From: Brenneria goodwinii
GTDB lineage: Bacteria > Pseudomonadota > Gammaproteobacteria > Enterobacterales > Enterobacteriaceae
Length of the DNA: 64,000 bases
Direction of reading: 5' to 3'
Assembly (NCBI RefSeq): GCF_002291445.1
Contig: NZ_CP014137.1
Span: 5,270,001 to 5,334,000 of the forward strand
Under the pieces are notes generated by a model. That model was not told the origin of the DNA and ran no database searches. It saw only the letters and a list, made by a program, of their open reading frames with translations. Below, piece by piece: positions 1 to 9,268 of the stretch. Position 1 is the stretch's first letter; the number at the start of each line of letters is the position of its first letter. Made by a program: the position numbers and the translations under genes.

Positions 1-52
1 TAATTCCCGGTCGCGGGGGCCGGTATAATTGCCCGTTATTGATGCCTTGCGC

Positions 53-1672
53 TCAGGATACCGTGGCAGCCAACTGCGGCACCGTTTGCGCGTCCGATTT
101 CGTTTCGCTGTGCGCCTGATCCTGTTCCAGTTGGAAAATGGCGACGGCCTGCATCAGTTGGCGAGCCTGCTCTTCCAGTGAAGCGGCGGCGGCGGCCGAC
201 TGCTCCACCAGGGCGGCGTTCTGCTGCGTCACACTGTCCATCTCCGTCACGGCCTGGCTGACCTGGCTAATCCCCTGGCTTTGTTCGTCCGAGGCGGCGG
301 CGATCTCCGCCATCAGGTCGTTAACCTGTTTGATGGACGCGATCACATCATCCATCACATTACCGGTACGGGCCACCTGTTTGGCGCCGGCATCCACGCG
401 ATTAACGGATTCCGCGATCAGCCCTTCGATTTCTTTCGCCGCCTGAGCGCTTTTCTGCGCCAGATTACGGACTTCGCCCGCCACCACGGCGAAACCGCGC
501 CCTTGTTCACCGGCGCGCGCGGCTTCAACGGCGGCATTCAGAGCCAGGATATTGGTCTGAAAGGCGATGCTGTTGATCATGCCGGTGATTTCGTTGATTT
601 TACGCGAGCTGGTGGCAATGCTGCCCATGATCTCTCCGAGTTCGCGTCCCATCTCCCACCCCTGTTTCGCAACCGACGTCGCTTTTTCCGCCAGCCCGGT
701 GGCCTGATGCACATTGTCGGTATTGTGTTTTACCGTGGTGCCCAACTGTTCCATGCTGGCGGCGGTCTGTTGCAGCGCTGCGGCCTGCTGTTCGGTGCGC
801 GAAGAGAGGTCGTTGTTGCCCGCGCTGATCTCCGACGTGCCCTGATAGATGGAATCCGCGCTGCTGCGGATGGTGCTTACCGTCATTTTCAGACTTTCCT
901 GCATTTCCCGCAGATAGGGAATTAACTGACCGGCATCGTTACGGCCGAAATCATCCAGAGGACGATCCAATTTCCCCCTCGCCAGCGTTTGGAAGTGATC
1001 TTTGATCAGCGTCAGCGGCTTCACGATATAGCCGGTCAGGTAGCGGTCGGTCAGCAGCAGAATGATGATGCCCACGACCATCGCCGCGATCAGCGTTTTT
1101 TTACACCAGTCGACCAGCGTATACACATGCTGCACGGTACTGTTATCCGACGCGATATCCTGATAGTTGCCGGCCGCGGCGATAAACGTTTCGTTTAACG
1201 CCTGAAAATCATCGCGAAACAGCCGTCGGTACTCGGCGAACCTTTTTTCCAGCAGAGACGTCATCATCGGCTGCAGCCCCTGTTCGATCAGTTGGCTCCA
1301 CGACGTTACCACTTCATCGACGATGCGCCGATCGATGTTCGTATGCGCCTGACTTTTGAATTTCTCGAGATTTTCCTGGCTGCTTTTCAGCGCCTCGTTA
1401 GCCGATGTCACGGTGACGTCGATATCATCCAGTTTGCCGCTTTGCATCAGCGTCATGGCCCGGTTAATGCGGATCACCGAACGCAGCGCCTGTTCGGTGC
1501 CGTTCGTCAGGGTATTTAAGGAATCGACCTGGGTATTGCCGAGCGTTAGGTAATGGGTAGCCTGATTAAGCGATGACAGCGTAAACCATGACACCCCGCC
1601 CCATAAGAGTAGAAAAAGACTGAGAATAACCAACAAAACCTTTCTGATCGTAACATTCCGTAAAAAGGACAT
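53..1672 (-). CDS. methyl-accepting chemotaxis protein
   Basis: Inner-membrane chemoreceptor that controls CheA kinase in response to a periplasmic ligand; the ligand is not predictable. A transmembrane segment lies at about residues 11-31, followed by a helical periplasmic domain of about 160 residues, a second segment near 193-208, a HAMP domain and a long cytoplasmic coiled coil containing the invariant hairpin tip (EAARAGEQGRGFAVVAGEVR). I start it at the ATG at 1672 (539 aa), because GGGAG sits 8 nt upstream; an in-frame start at 1708 falls about where a sigma-28 promoter would begin transcription. The C-terminus ends in AATVS and lacks the xWxxF docking pentapeptide for CheR/CheB, unlike the second receptor in this window. 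Family assignment is certain. Confidence 0.95.
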   Translation of the reverse strand: MSFLRNVTIRKVLLVILSLFLLLWGGVSWFTLSSLNQATHYLTLGNTQVDSLNTLTNGTEQALRSVIRINRAMTLMQSGKLDDIDVTVTSANEALKSSQENLEKFKSQAHTNIDRRIVDEVVTSWSQLIEQGLQPMMTSLLEKRFAEYRRLFRDDFQALNETFIAAAGNYQDIASDNSTVQHVYTLVDWCKKTLIAAMVVGIIILLLTDRYLTGYIVKPLTLIKDHFQTLARGKLDRPLDDFGRNDAGQLIPYLREMQESLKMTVSTIRSSADSIYQGTSEISAGNNDLSSRTEQQAAALQQTAASMEQLGTTVKHNTDNVHQATGLAEKATSVAKQGWEMGRELGEIMGSIATSSRKINEITGMINSIAFQTNILALNAAVEAARAGEQGRGFAVVAGEVRNLAQKSAQAAKEIEGLIAESVNRVDAGAKQVARTGNVMDDVIASIKQVNDLMAEIAAASDEQSQGISQVSQAVTEMDSVTQQNAALVEQSAAAAASLEEQARQLMQAVAIFQLEQDQAHSETKSDAQTVPQLAATVS

Positions 1673-2089
1673 ATGCACTCCCAATGGCGTTGACATCAAC
1701 CTGCCCATTAGGAAACTATCGGCAATCGGGCGAATAGCTTGTATATCGATTTATTATGGAGTTCAAACCGTTATACCCTTCATCTTTCAAGTTGGATTTC
1801 TTTAGCCGCTTACTGACAGAGCCATAATCTATGGTCGATTTTACCGCTAACATGTTAATCTTCAGGCGTTAGGCATTATCGGATTGACGTAATACCCGTC
1901 GGTTAAAATAGCCATAATGTTGCCATTATGTTAATTAATTAACAATCGATTCAAATCGTGATAGGCTAACGAAGCTAGACCGGTCACTCTCTTACCTTAC
2001 CTCCACAGGCTTATGATACAGGCATGGACATTAGAATCAGGAACAAGAGCGCCGGGCATAATGAAGACAATGAGAGCGAGGAGAAAGTC
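1673..2089. other. intergenic region between the chemoreceptor and acnB
   Basis: These 417 nt contain the divergent promoters of the chemoreceptor and acnB. At 1773-1794 there is a stretch resembling one outer arm of an ERIC element (ATACCC..CATCTTTCAAGTTG) with no partner arm. The 1900-1980 part is AT-rich (TTAATTAATTAACAATCG) and probably carries the acnB promoter. No gene is evident; an in-frame upstream extension of acnB to 2024 is not needed. Confidence 0.5.
1716..1743 (-). promoter_or_regulatory. possible sigma-28 (FliA) promoter of the chemoreceptor
   Basis: On the minus strand GCCGATAG (1723-1716) matches the sigma-28 -10 element. A weaker -35-like TACAAGCT (1743-1736) precedes it with a 12-nt spacer. 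Transcription would start near 1708, about 36 nt before the ATG. The -10 is good and the -35 poor. Confidence 0.45.
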
Positions 2090-4687
2090 GTGCTAGAAGA
2101 ATATCGTAAGCACGTAGCCGAGCGGGCTGCACAGGGGATAGTTCCCAAACCGTTGGATGCCACGCAGATGGCGGCGTTGGTTGAGTCATTAAAACATCCA
2201 CCGGCTGGCGAAGAGGACGTTTTACTGGATCTGCTGATTAATCGTGTTCCCCCTGGCGTAGATGAAGCGGCATACGTTAAAGCCGGCTTTCTGGCCGCCA
2301 TTGCCAAAGGTGAAGCCTCTTCTCCGTTGATCACGCCAGAAAAGGCCGTTGAACTGCTGGGCACCATGCAGGGCGGTTATAATATTCATCCGTTGATTGA
2401 CGCGCTGGACAGCGAACAGCTGGCGCCGATTGCGGCCAAGGCGCTGTCTCACACGCTGCTGATGTTTGATAACTTCTATGACGTGGAAGAAAAGGCGAAG
2501 GCCGGCAATGTTTACGCCCAACAGGTGATTCAGTCCTGGGCCGATGCCGAGTGGTTCCTTTCCCGCCCTGAACTGGCGGAAAAAATTACCGTCACCGTTT
2601 TCAAGGTGACCGGCGAAACCAACACCGATGACCTCTCTCCCGCGCCCGATGCCTGGTCGCGACCGGATATCCCGTTGCATGCGCTGGCGATGTTGAAAAA
2701 CGCCCGTGAAGGTATCGAGCCCGATCAGCCCGGCGTGGTCGGACCGATCAAACAAATCGAAGAACTGAACAAGAAAGGTTTTCCGCTGGCCTATGTCGGC
2801 GATGTCGTCGGTACGGGTTCTTCCCGTAAGTCCGCCACCAACTCCGTATTGTGGTTCATGGGCGACGACATTCCCCATGTGCCGAACAAGCGCGGCGGCG
2901 GCGTGGTGCTGGGCGGCAAAATCGCGCCGATCTTTTTCAACACCATGGAAGACGCCGGCGCGTTGCCGATTGAGGTGGACGTCAGCGATCTGAATATGGG
3001 CGATGTGATTGATATCTATCCGTATAAGGGCGAGGTTCGTCGCCATGATACGGGTGAGATCCTGGCGACCTTTGAGTTGAAAACCGATGTTCTGCTGGAT
3101 GAAGTGCGTGCCGGCGGCCGTATTCCGCTGATTATCGGCCGTGGGCTGACGTCAAAAGCGCGTGAATCGCTGGAACTGCCGCTGAGTTCGGTGTTCCGCA
3201 TTGCGAAGCCCGTGGCCGACAGCCATAAAGGTTTCTCGCTGGCGCAGAAAATGGTGGGGCGCGCCTGCGGCGTTGCCGGTATTCGCCCGAATGAATATTG
3301 CGAACCGAAGATGACCTCTGTCGGTTCCCAGGATACCACCGGGCCGATGACCCGTGATGAACTGAAGGATCTGGCCTGTCTCGGCTTTTCCGCCGATCTG
3401 GTGATGCAGTCATTCTGCCACACCGCCGCCTATCCGAAGCCGGTGGATGTGACCACGCACCATACGCTCCCCGACTTCATTATGAACCGCGGCGGGGTGT
3501 CGCTGCGTCCGGGGGATGGGGTGATTCACTCCTGGCTCAACCGTATGCTGCTGCCGGATACCGTCGGCACCGGCGGCGATTCCCATACCCGTTTCCCGAT
3601 TGGTGTCTCTTTCCCGGCGGGCTCCGGGCTGGTGGCGTTCGCGGCGGCGACCGGCGTAATGCCGCTGGATATGCCGGAATCCGTACTGGTGCGCTTCAAA
3701 GGGAAGATGCAGCCGGGCATCACCCTGCGCGATCTGGTGCATGCGATCCCGCTGTATGCGATTAAGCAAGGGCTGCTGACCGTCGAGAAGAAGGGCAAAA
3801 AGAATATTTTCTCCGGCCGTATTCTGGAAATCGAAGGCTTGCCGGATTTGAAAGTTGAGCAGGCATTCGAGTTGACCGACGCCTCGGCGGAACGTTCCGC
3901 CGCCGGCTGTACCATCAAATTGGATAAAGCGCCGATTATCGAATACCTGAGTTCCAATATCGTGCTGCTGAAGTGGATGATCTCGGAAGGTTACGGCGAT
4001 CGCCGTACGCTGGAACGCCGTATTCAGGGCATGGAAAAATGGCTGGCCGATCCGCAACTGCTGGAAGCCGATGCGGACGCCGAATATGCCGCGGTGATCG
4101 ACATCGATCTGGCGGAGATCAAAGAACCGATCCTCTGTGCGCCGAACGATCCTGACGATGCGCGTCTGCTGTCCGAGGTGGCCGGCGAGAAGATCGACGA
4201 AGTGTTTATCGGCTCCTGCATGACCAATATCGGCCATTTCCGCGCCGCCGGTAAACTGCTGGATAACCACAAGGGCCAGTTGCCGACCCGTCTGTGGGTG
4301 GCGCCGCCGACTAAAATGGATGCCGCGCAGTTGACCGAAGAGGGCTACTACAGCGTGTTCGGCAAGAGCGGGGCGCGTATTGAGATCCCCGGCTGTTCAT
4401 TGTGTATGGGCAACCAGGCGCGCGTGGCGGATGGCGCGACGGTGGTTTCCACCTCTACGCGCAACTTCCCGAACCGCTTAGGCACCGGCGCCAATGTTTA
4501 TCTGGCATCCGCGGAACTGGCGGCGGTGGCTTCGCTGTTGGGCCGTCTGCCGACGCCGGATGAGTACCAGACCTACATGGATCAGGTGGATAAAACCGCG
4601 CTGGACACCTATCGCTATCTGAACTTCGACCGTTTGCACCAATACACGGAAAAAGCGGATGGCGTGATTTTCCAGACGGCGGTGTAA
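2090..4687 (+). CDS. acnB: aconitate hydratase B
   Basis: Bifunctional aconitase of the TCA cycle: citrate to isocitrate via cis-aconitate, and also 2-methylisocitrate dehydratase activity in this family. The start is the GTG at 2090 (VLEEYRKHVAERA..), with an AGGAG ribosome site at 2079-2083. This gives 865 aa, the same length as E. coli AcnB; the frame is open back to an ATG at 2024 but that would add 22 non-conserved residues. The order is the B-type one: HEAT-like domain, swivel domain (GTGSSRKSATN), then the catalytic domains. The [4Fe-4S] ligands are visible as SCMTNIGHFR (near residue 710) and GCSLCMGNQAR (near 769 and 772). A strong terminator follows. In E. coli the next gene is yacL, which here lies 15 kb away. 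Confidence 0.98.
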   Translation: MLEEYRKHVAERAAQGIVPKPLDATQMAALVESLKHPPAGEEDVLLDLLINRVPPGVDEAAYVKAGFLAAIAKGEASSPLITPEKAVELLGTMQGGYNIHPLIDALDSEQLAPIAAKALSHTLLMFDNFYDVEEKAKAGNVYAQQVIQSWADAEWFLSRPELAEKITVTVFKVTGETNTDDLSPAPDAWSRPDIPLHALAMLKNAREGIEPDQPGVVGPIKQIEELNKKGFPLAYVGDVVGTGSSRKSATNSVLWFMGDDIPHVPNKRGGGVVLGGKIAPIFFNTMEDAGALPIEVDVSDLNMGDVIDIYPYKGEVRRHDTGEILATFELKTDVLLDEVRAGGRIPLIIGRGLTSKARESLELPLSSVFRIAKPVADSHKGFSLAQKMVGRACGVAGIRPNEYCEPKMTSVGSQDTTGPMTRDELKDLACLGFSADLVMQSFCHTAAYPKPVDVTTHHTLPDFIMNRGGVSLRPGDGVIHSWLNRMLLPDTVGTGGDSHTRFPIGVSFPAGSGLVAFAAATGVMPLDMPESVLVRFKGKMQPGITLRDLVHAIPLYAIKQGLLTVEKKGKKNIFSGRILEIEGLPDLKVEQAFELTDASAERSAAGCTIKLDKAPIIEYLSSNIVLLKWMISEGYGDRRTLERRIQGMEKWLADPQLLEADADAEYAAVIDIDLAEIKEPILCAPNDPDDARLLSEVAGEKIDEVFIGSCMTNIGHFRAAGKLLDNHKGQLPTRLWVAPPTKMDAAQLTEEGYYSVFGKSGARIEIPGCSLCMGNQARVADGATVVSTSTRNFPNRLGTGANVYLASAELAAVASLLGRLPTPDEYQTYMDQVDKTALDTYRYLNFDRLHQYTEKADGVIFQTAV

Positions 4688-4712
4688 ATCGCGTTCGTTC
4701 GCCTCATCTCTC

Positions 4713-4742
4713 AGGCTTCTGAAATCCTCAGAAGCCTTTTTT
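4713..4742 (+). terminator. rho-independent terminator of acnB
   Basis: A perfect 10-bp stem (AGGCTTCTGA / TCAGAAGCCT, 4713-4722 and 4728-4737) with a 5-nt loop, followed by a run of T, starting 25 nt after the acnB stop codon. Confidence 0.9.
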
Positions 4743-4943
4743 ATGCGTTTTTCTGAATATGGCCTGCCGGGACATCGCTGGTATTATAATTTTTTGTTAT
4801 TGAATAGTTATAAATTATATGGCGCTATCGCACGCAATGTTGCGAGTTTCTTGACTAATTAACTCATCATAGAACGTGTCGCCGACAGATTTTATCCGTC
4901 AATAACCTTACATTTAATATGGCTTTGCCTTAAGGAAAATGCT

Positions 4944-6014
4944 ATGCCAAGTTTGTTTGATCCTATCGAGGTTGGCGCTATCACGTTATCCAATCGTATT
5001 GTGATGGCGCCGCTTACCCGTATGCATGCTGCTGAACAACGAATTCCCAGTGCGTTGTCGCTGGAATATTACGTCCAGCGGGCCAGCGCCGGACTGATTT
5101 TGACCGAAGCCACCGCCGTAACGCCGAAAGCGGTGGGGTATCCCAATACGCCCGGCATCTGGTCGGAAGAGCAGATCGAAAGCTGGAAAAAGATTAATGA
5201 CGCGGTGCATCAGGCCGGCGGGAAAATGGTTATCCAGCTCTGGCACGTCGGGCGTATTTCCGATCCGATCTATTTGGATGGCGAACTGCCGGTGGCGCCC
5301 AGCGCGATTGCGCCGGAGGGGCACGTCGCCACGATTCGGCCGTATAAACCCTATGTGGTGCCGCGCGCGCTGGCGACGGGCGAAGTGGTCGGTCTGGTGG
5401 CTGATTTCCGCCGGGCGGCGGAAAATGCCAAACGCGCCGGTTTCGACGGGGTGGAAATCCATGCCGCCAACGGTTATCTGTTCGACCAGTTCCTGCATGA
5501 CGGTTCCAATAAACGGACGGATCAATATGGCGGCTCCATCGCCAATCGCGCCCGTTTCCTGCTGGAAACGGTGGACGCCATTCTGGAAGTGTGGCCGGCG
5601 GATCGGGTGGGGGTACATCTGAACACCATGTCCGATACCCATTCCGTGCAGGATTCCGATCCTAAGGCGCTGTTCGGCTACGTGGCGGAACAGTTGGATG
5701 AACGGCATCTGGCGTTTATCTTCGTGCGTGAAGCGCTGGCGACGCCGGTGCGCATCCTGCCGCTGATCCGCCAACGTTTTAGCGGCGCGGTGATTGCCAA
5801 TGACGGTTTGACGCAGGAATCCGCTGAAAAGCTGATTGCCGAGGGGGAGGCCGACGCGGCGTCTTTCGGCCGGCTATTTATCGCCAATCCGGATCTGGTA
5901 GAGCGTTTCCGCCTCAAGGCGCCGTTGAATGCGCTGAATAGCGATACCATCTACGGCGCCGGCAGCACCGGATATACCGACTACCCGACGCTGGAACAGA
6001 CCCTCGGCGGCTAA
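4944..6014 (+). CDS. Old Yellow Enzyme family alkene reductase (NemA-like)
   Basis: FMN-dependent NAD(P)H oxidoreductase that reduces activated C=C bonds or nitro groups of electrophilic compounds. At 356 aa it has the usual length. Recognisable parts are the N-terminal FMN region (NRIVMAPLTRMHAAE), QLWHVGR, the substrate-binding H-x-x-N pair in VEIHAANGYLFDQFLHDGSN with the catalytic Tyr, the RTDQYGGS loop, and the phosphate-binding AFGR-like SFGRLFIANPDLVERF. It resembles E. coli NemA but has HAAN rather than the HSAH of E. coli NemA, so substrate preference may differ. TAAGGAAAATGCT precedes the ATG. It stands alone, convergent with the fep genes; no adjacent NemR-type regulator is visible. 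Confidence 0.9.
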   Translation: MPSLFDPIEVGAITLSNRIVMAPLTRMHAAEQRIPSALSLEYYVQRASAGLILTEATAVTPKAVGYPNTPGIWSEEQIESWKKINDAVHQAGGKMVIQLWHVGRISDPIYLDGELPVAPSAIAPEGHVATIRPYKPYVVPRALATGEVVGLVADFRRAAENAKRAGFDGVEIHAANGYLFDQFLHDGSNKRTDQYGGSIANRARFLLETVDAILEVWPADRVGVHLNTMSDTHSVQDSDPKALFGYVAEQLDERHLAFIFVREALATPVRILPLIRQRFSGAVIANDGLTQESAEKLIAEGEADAASFGRLFIANPDLVERFRLKAPLNALNSDTIYGAGSTGYTDYPTLEQTLGG

Positions 6015-6035
6015 GGTCGCCGACCCGCTTACCAG

Positions 6036-6058
6036 GCCGGCCGCCTCAGGCGGTCGGC
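6036..6058. terminator. hairpin between converging alkene reductase and fepC
   Basis: GCCGGCCGCC and GGCGGTCGGC form a 10-bp stem (one G-T) around a TCA loop between two convergent genes. There is no T-run, so it is a termination or mRNA 3'-end candidate only. Confidence 0.4.
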
Positions 6059-6126
6059 GTCAGACTCTTCGCCATAACCATAGCGGATCCCGGCTGGTTT
6101 ATCGCCGGGCTGGCGGCGTTGCGGCA

Positions 6127-6936
6127 TCAGGAGATGGCGCCCGGCACAGGGTGGTAACGCCCGCAAGGCACAATCAGCGGCGTGTGGGATACCGGATCGT
6201 CGATGATGATGCAGGACATGCCGAATACCTGCTTAACCAGCTCGGCGCTGATGATCTCGGCGGGTCTCCCCTGCGCCATAATCTGTCCGGCCTGCATCAC
6301 GATCAGATTATCAGCGTAGCGGCAGGCCTGATTCAGATCGTGCAACACCGCCACCAGCGTGCGGCCGTGTTGCTGATGAAGATCGCGAAACAGGTCAAGC
6401 AGGTCGATCTGGTGCGCCATATCCAGCCAGGTGGTGGGTTCGTCCAGCAGCAGCAGCGGCGTCTGCTGCGCCAGCACCATGGCGATCCACACCCGTTGGC
6501 GCTGTCCGCCTGACAACTCATCCACGCTGCGTTCGGCCAGCGAATCGACATTGGTGGCAAGCATCGCCTGTTCCACCGCTTCCTGATCCGCGGTGTTCCA
6601 CTGGCGCAGCAGACTCTGATGCGGGTAGCGCCCGCGCGCCACCAGATCCGCCACGGTGATATTATCCGGCACGATGGCCTGTTGCGGCAGCAGGCCGATT
6701 TGTCGCGCCAGCGCTTTGGTGGGGAGGTGATGAATGTTTTTGCCGTCCAGCAGCACTTTGCCCGAAAGCGGTTTTAACAATCGGCACAGCGCCCGCAGCA
6801 GGGTCGATTTGCCGCAGGCGTTCGGGCCGATAATCACACTGAATTGATTATCCGGGATCGTGACACTCAATGCTTCCGCGATGACTTTTTTATCGTACGC
6901 GAGCGTGAGGTTGGTGGCGTGCAAAAGATGCGTCAT
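6127..6936 (-). CDS. fepC: ferric-siderophore ABC transporter ATPase (FepC)
   Basis: Cytoplasmic ATPase that powers import of ferric catecholate siderophore through FepD/FepG. It shows Walker A (GPNACGKST), the Q-loop region (IGLLPQQ), ABC signature (LSGGQRQR), Walker B (LLLLDEPTTWLD) and H-loop (VLHDLNQACRYADNL). The C-terminal stretch (CIIIDDPVSHTPLIVP) is the FepC-specific tail. I prefer the ATG at 6936 (269 aa), which fits the E. coli FepC N-terminus and has AGGG upstream; the frame also has an ATG at 6966, only 6 nt from the fepG stop. Last gene of the fepDGC unit. Confidence 0.93.
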   Translation of the reverse strand: MTHLLHATNLTLAYDKKVIAEALSVTIPDNQFSVIIGPNACGKSTLLRALCRLLKPLSGKVLLDGKNIHHLPTKALARQIGLLPQQAIVPDNITVADLVARGRYPHQSLLRQWNTADQEAVEQAMLATNVDSLAERSVDELSGGQRQRVWIAMVLAQQTPLLLLDEPTTWLDMAHQIDLLDLFRDLHQQHGRTLVAVLHDLNQACRYADNLIVMQAGQIMAQGRPAEIISAELVKQVFGMSCIIIDDPVSHTPLIVPCGRYHPVPGAIS

Positions 6937-6972
6937 CAATGTTTTACCCTGCAAGTGATTAACCATGGATGA

Positions 6973-8007
6973 TTAGCGGCGTGCTTCACGGATCAGCAGC
7001 CAAATCAGATAAACTCCCCCAATGCTGACGGTCACCGCGCCAACCGGAAGCTGAATATTGGCAAAGGCGTTCTGGGCGACAATATCCGCCGTCAGCAACA
7101 AAATGGCGCCGACCATCGCGGCGGAAAACAAGGGGGTCGTGCTGGACTGGGTCATGCGCCGGGCAATCTGCGGTGCGGCCAGGGCGATGAAAGAGATCGG
7201 GCCGGCGGTGGCGGTGGCGACGGCGGTCAGGATGATGCCGAACAACATCAGCCACAGGCGGCTGGCTTCGGCGTTCACGCCCAGCGCCCTGGCGCTATCA
7301 TCGCCCATTTCCAGCAGTTGCAGACGTTTGCCCATCAACAGCGCGGCGGCGATCGCCATGGGGATCAGCAGGATGGCGGGCTGGGCTTTTACCCAGGTCA
7401 TGCCGTTCAGCGAGCCGGTTGCCCATAGCTTCGCCGTCATCGCGCTTTCCAGCGAACCGGTAATGATCAGCCAGGTATTCAATGCCATCAGAATCGCGCT
7501 GATGGCAATACCGACGATAATCAGGCGAAAGCCGATAATGCCGCCCCGCCAGGCCAGCAGATAGACCAATGCCGCGGTAACGATGCCGCCCAGCATAGCG
7601 CCGCTGGCGATCTGGTAGTAGCCGCCGTGCAGCAAAATGATGGTAATCAGCACGCCGGTATAGGCGCCGGTGTTAAAACCAATAATATCCGGGCTGCCCA
7701 GCGGGTTACGGATGATCGACTGAAAAATCGCGCCGCTTACGCCCAGTCCGGCCCCCAGCAACAATGCCGCCACGGCGCGTGGCGCGCGCCACTGCGTAAT
7801 AACGGCGATGACGCCGGGCTCCCCGTGGCCGGCGAAGGCCCGCCAGACATCGAGCGGGGATAACTGTAAAGTCCCGATACTCACCGCCATCGTGATCAGC
7901 AACAGGCTTAACAGCAGCATTATACCGTTGATAACTAACACGCGTAGCGGCAGCCGGGCATAGAGATTTCCTGAGCGGCCGCGGAGGTACAGCGTTCTGG
8001 CAATCAT
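6973..8007 (-). CDS. fepG: ferric-siderophore ABC transporter permease (FepG)
   Basis: One half of the FecCD-type permease pair in the inner membrane. The protein (344 aa) has about nine hydrophobic segments and family signatures GVSGAIFQSIIRNPLGSPD and ALGVNAEASRLW, plus the C-terminal QLPVGAVTVSIGGVYLIWLL. It follows E. coli FepG closely. The open frame runs much further upstream, but that part overlaps fepD and is low-complexity shadow. The ATG at 8007 has AAGGAA 8 nt upstream and lies 11 nt after the fepD stop. Co-transcribed with fepD and fepC. Confidence 0.93.
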   Translation of the reverse strand: MIARTLYLRGRSGNLYARLPLRVLVINGIMLLLSLLLITMAVSIGTLQLSPLDVWRAFAGHGEPGVIAVITQWRAPRAVAALLLGAGLGVSGAIFQSIIRNPLGSPDIIGFNTGAYTGVLITIILLHGGYYQIASGAMLGGIVTAALVYLLAWRGGIIGFRLIIVGIAISAILMALNTWLIITGSLESAMTAKLWATGSLNGMTWVKAQPAILLIPMAIAAALLMGKRLQLLEMGDDSARALGVNAEASRLWLMLFGIILTAVATATAGPISFIALAAPQIARRMTQSSTTPLFSAAMVGAILLLTADIVAQNAFANIQLPVGAVTVSIGGVYLIWLLIREARR

Positions 8008-8018
8008 ATTGCGTTTCC

Positions 8019-9068
8019 TTACACTTTGCGCCGACGAACCAGCCAGATCAGTACCGGCGCGCCGATGAAGGCGGTCACCACCGATACCCGTAACTCGCCG
8101 GGAACCAGTAAACGACCGGCAATATCGGCACACAGCAGCAGTACCGGCGCAAATAACAGGGAGTAAATCAGGATCCAGCGCTGATCCGGCCCCGCCCACC
8201 AGCGGGCGATATGGGGGATCATCAGCCCGACAAAACCAATCGGCCCCACCAGCGCGGTGGAGGATCCGCACATCAGCATAACGGCTACAACCGCAATCGC
8301 GCGGATGAATACCACTCTGGTGCCCAGCGCGGTGGCGATATCTTCGCCCATACTGAGCGCATTCAGCGATCGGGATGCGAACAGCGCCAACCCGCAGCCC
8401 AGCAGGATAGTGGGCGTGACCAACGCGATATGGCGCATAGATCGGATATCTAATGTGCCGGCCTCCCAGATGCGCAACTGGTCGAACGCATCGGGATTCA
8501 GCAGCGAAATCGATGAGGTGATGCCGGTCAGTACGGCGCTTATTGCGACACCGGCCAGGGTTAAACGAATGGGATTGATGCGGCCGCCGCTGAGTGTGCC
8601 GATGATCCAAACCATCAGACTGGTCGCCAGCACGCCCAGCCAGGCAAAACCGAGCCAGGCCGCCATGCCGTTGATGCCAAAAAAAGTAATGCCGATCACA
8701 ATGGCGAAACTTGCTCCGGCGTTAACGCCGAGGATCCCGGGATCGGCGAGCGGATTACGGGTTAGCGCCTGTATCAACGCCCCCGAACCGCCTAGCGCCA
8801 TACCGGCGATAATGCCCGCCAGCGTACGCGGCAAACGGGCGTTAAGAATGATGGTGCTGTCCGCATTGTCGAGTTGCCCGGTAAGGCTCATCCAGACCAC
8901 CTCCGGCGAAATGGATTTGGCGCCTAGCATCAGGCTGGCGACCGCGCCGGCGGCAATAATCAGCAGGCATACCATGATACCGGACAAACGCCTCATGTGA
9001 TTAGGGCGGGGAAAACTCGATATGTTATTGGCGGCGTCAAAATGGGAACGGTGACATGACATCCTCAA
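8019..9068 (-). CDS. fepD: ferric-siderophore ABC transporter permease (FepD)
   Basis: The other half of the permease pair, about 349 aa with multiple membrane helices. Diagnostic stretches are DARLPRT-like NARLPRTLAGI, IQALTRNPLADPGILGVNAG, RLTLAGVAISAVL, LVGPIGFVGLMIPHIARW and PGELRVSVVTAFIGAPVLI, which track E. coli FepD. The TTG at 9068 has GGGAG with a 6-nt gap; an ATG 6 nt further on and one at 8996 (no Shine-Dalgarno) are alternatives. A Fur box lies just upstream, so fepDGC has its own iron-regulated promoter separate from fepB. Confidence 0.93.
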   Translation of the reverse strand: MRMSCHRSHFDAANNISSFPRPNHMRRLSGIMVCLLIIAAGAVASLMLGAKSISPEVVWMSLTGQLDNADSTIILNARLPRTLAGIIAGMALGGSGALIQALTRNPLADPGILGVNAGASFAIVIGITFFGINGMAAWLGFAWLGVLATSLMVWIIGTLSGGRINPIRLTLAGVAISAVLTGITSSISLLNPDAFDQLRIWEAGTLDIRSMRHIALVTPTILLGCGLALFASRSLNALSMGEDIATALGTRVVFIRAIAVVAVMLMCGSSTALVGPIGFVGLMIPHIARWWAGPDQRWILIYSLLFAPVLLLCADIAGRLLVPGELRVSVVTAFIGAPVLIWLVRRRKV

Positions 9069-9098
9069 TGAACACTCCCTTCATCAAAGAATGAATAT

Positions 9099-9117
9099 AA
9101 TAATTATTATCATTAGT
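9099..9117 (-). promoter_or_regulatory. Fur box upstream of fepDGC
   Basis: The minus-strand 19-mer ACTAATGATAATAATTATT agrees with the Fur consensus (GATAATGATAATCATTATC) at 15 of 19 positions. It lies about 30 nt upstream of the fepD start, where repression under iron-replete conditions would be expected. Confidence 0.8.
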
Positions 9118-9268
9118 GTAACTGTGCCGCCATGTTAGCATGCGCGACTTATCAAATACATTGACGTAAACCCGGAGTTAAGGGGATTGTCGGCGCGGGG
9201 TATCCAGTCGTGCGCCGGGCGGATGTTCCCGATGCCCGCCACTAGGCCTGACATCGGGGATGCGTTGC

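Noticed and set aside
3410..4270. 286-codon open frame antisense to acnB
   Set aside because: High-GC codon bias in acnB leaves the opposite strand open; no ribosome site or family, and acnB is unmistakable.
8008..8610. N-terminal extension of the fepG frame (about 200 codons)
   Set aside because: It lies wholly over fepD in another frame, has shadow-like Arg/His-rich sequence, and a proper start with ribosome site exists at 8007.
9118..9268. Possible small gene or RNA between fepB and fepD
   Set aside because: Only short GC-rich inverted repeats were seen; nothing beyond promoter DNA for fepDGC can be supported.
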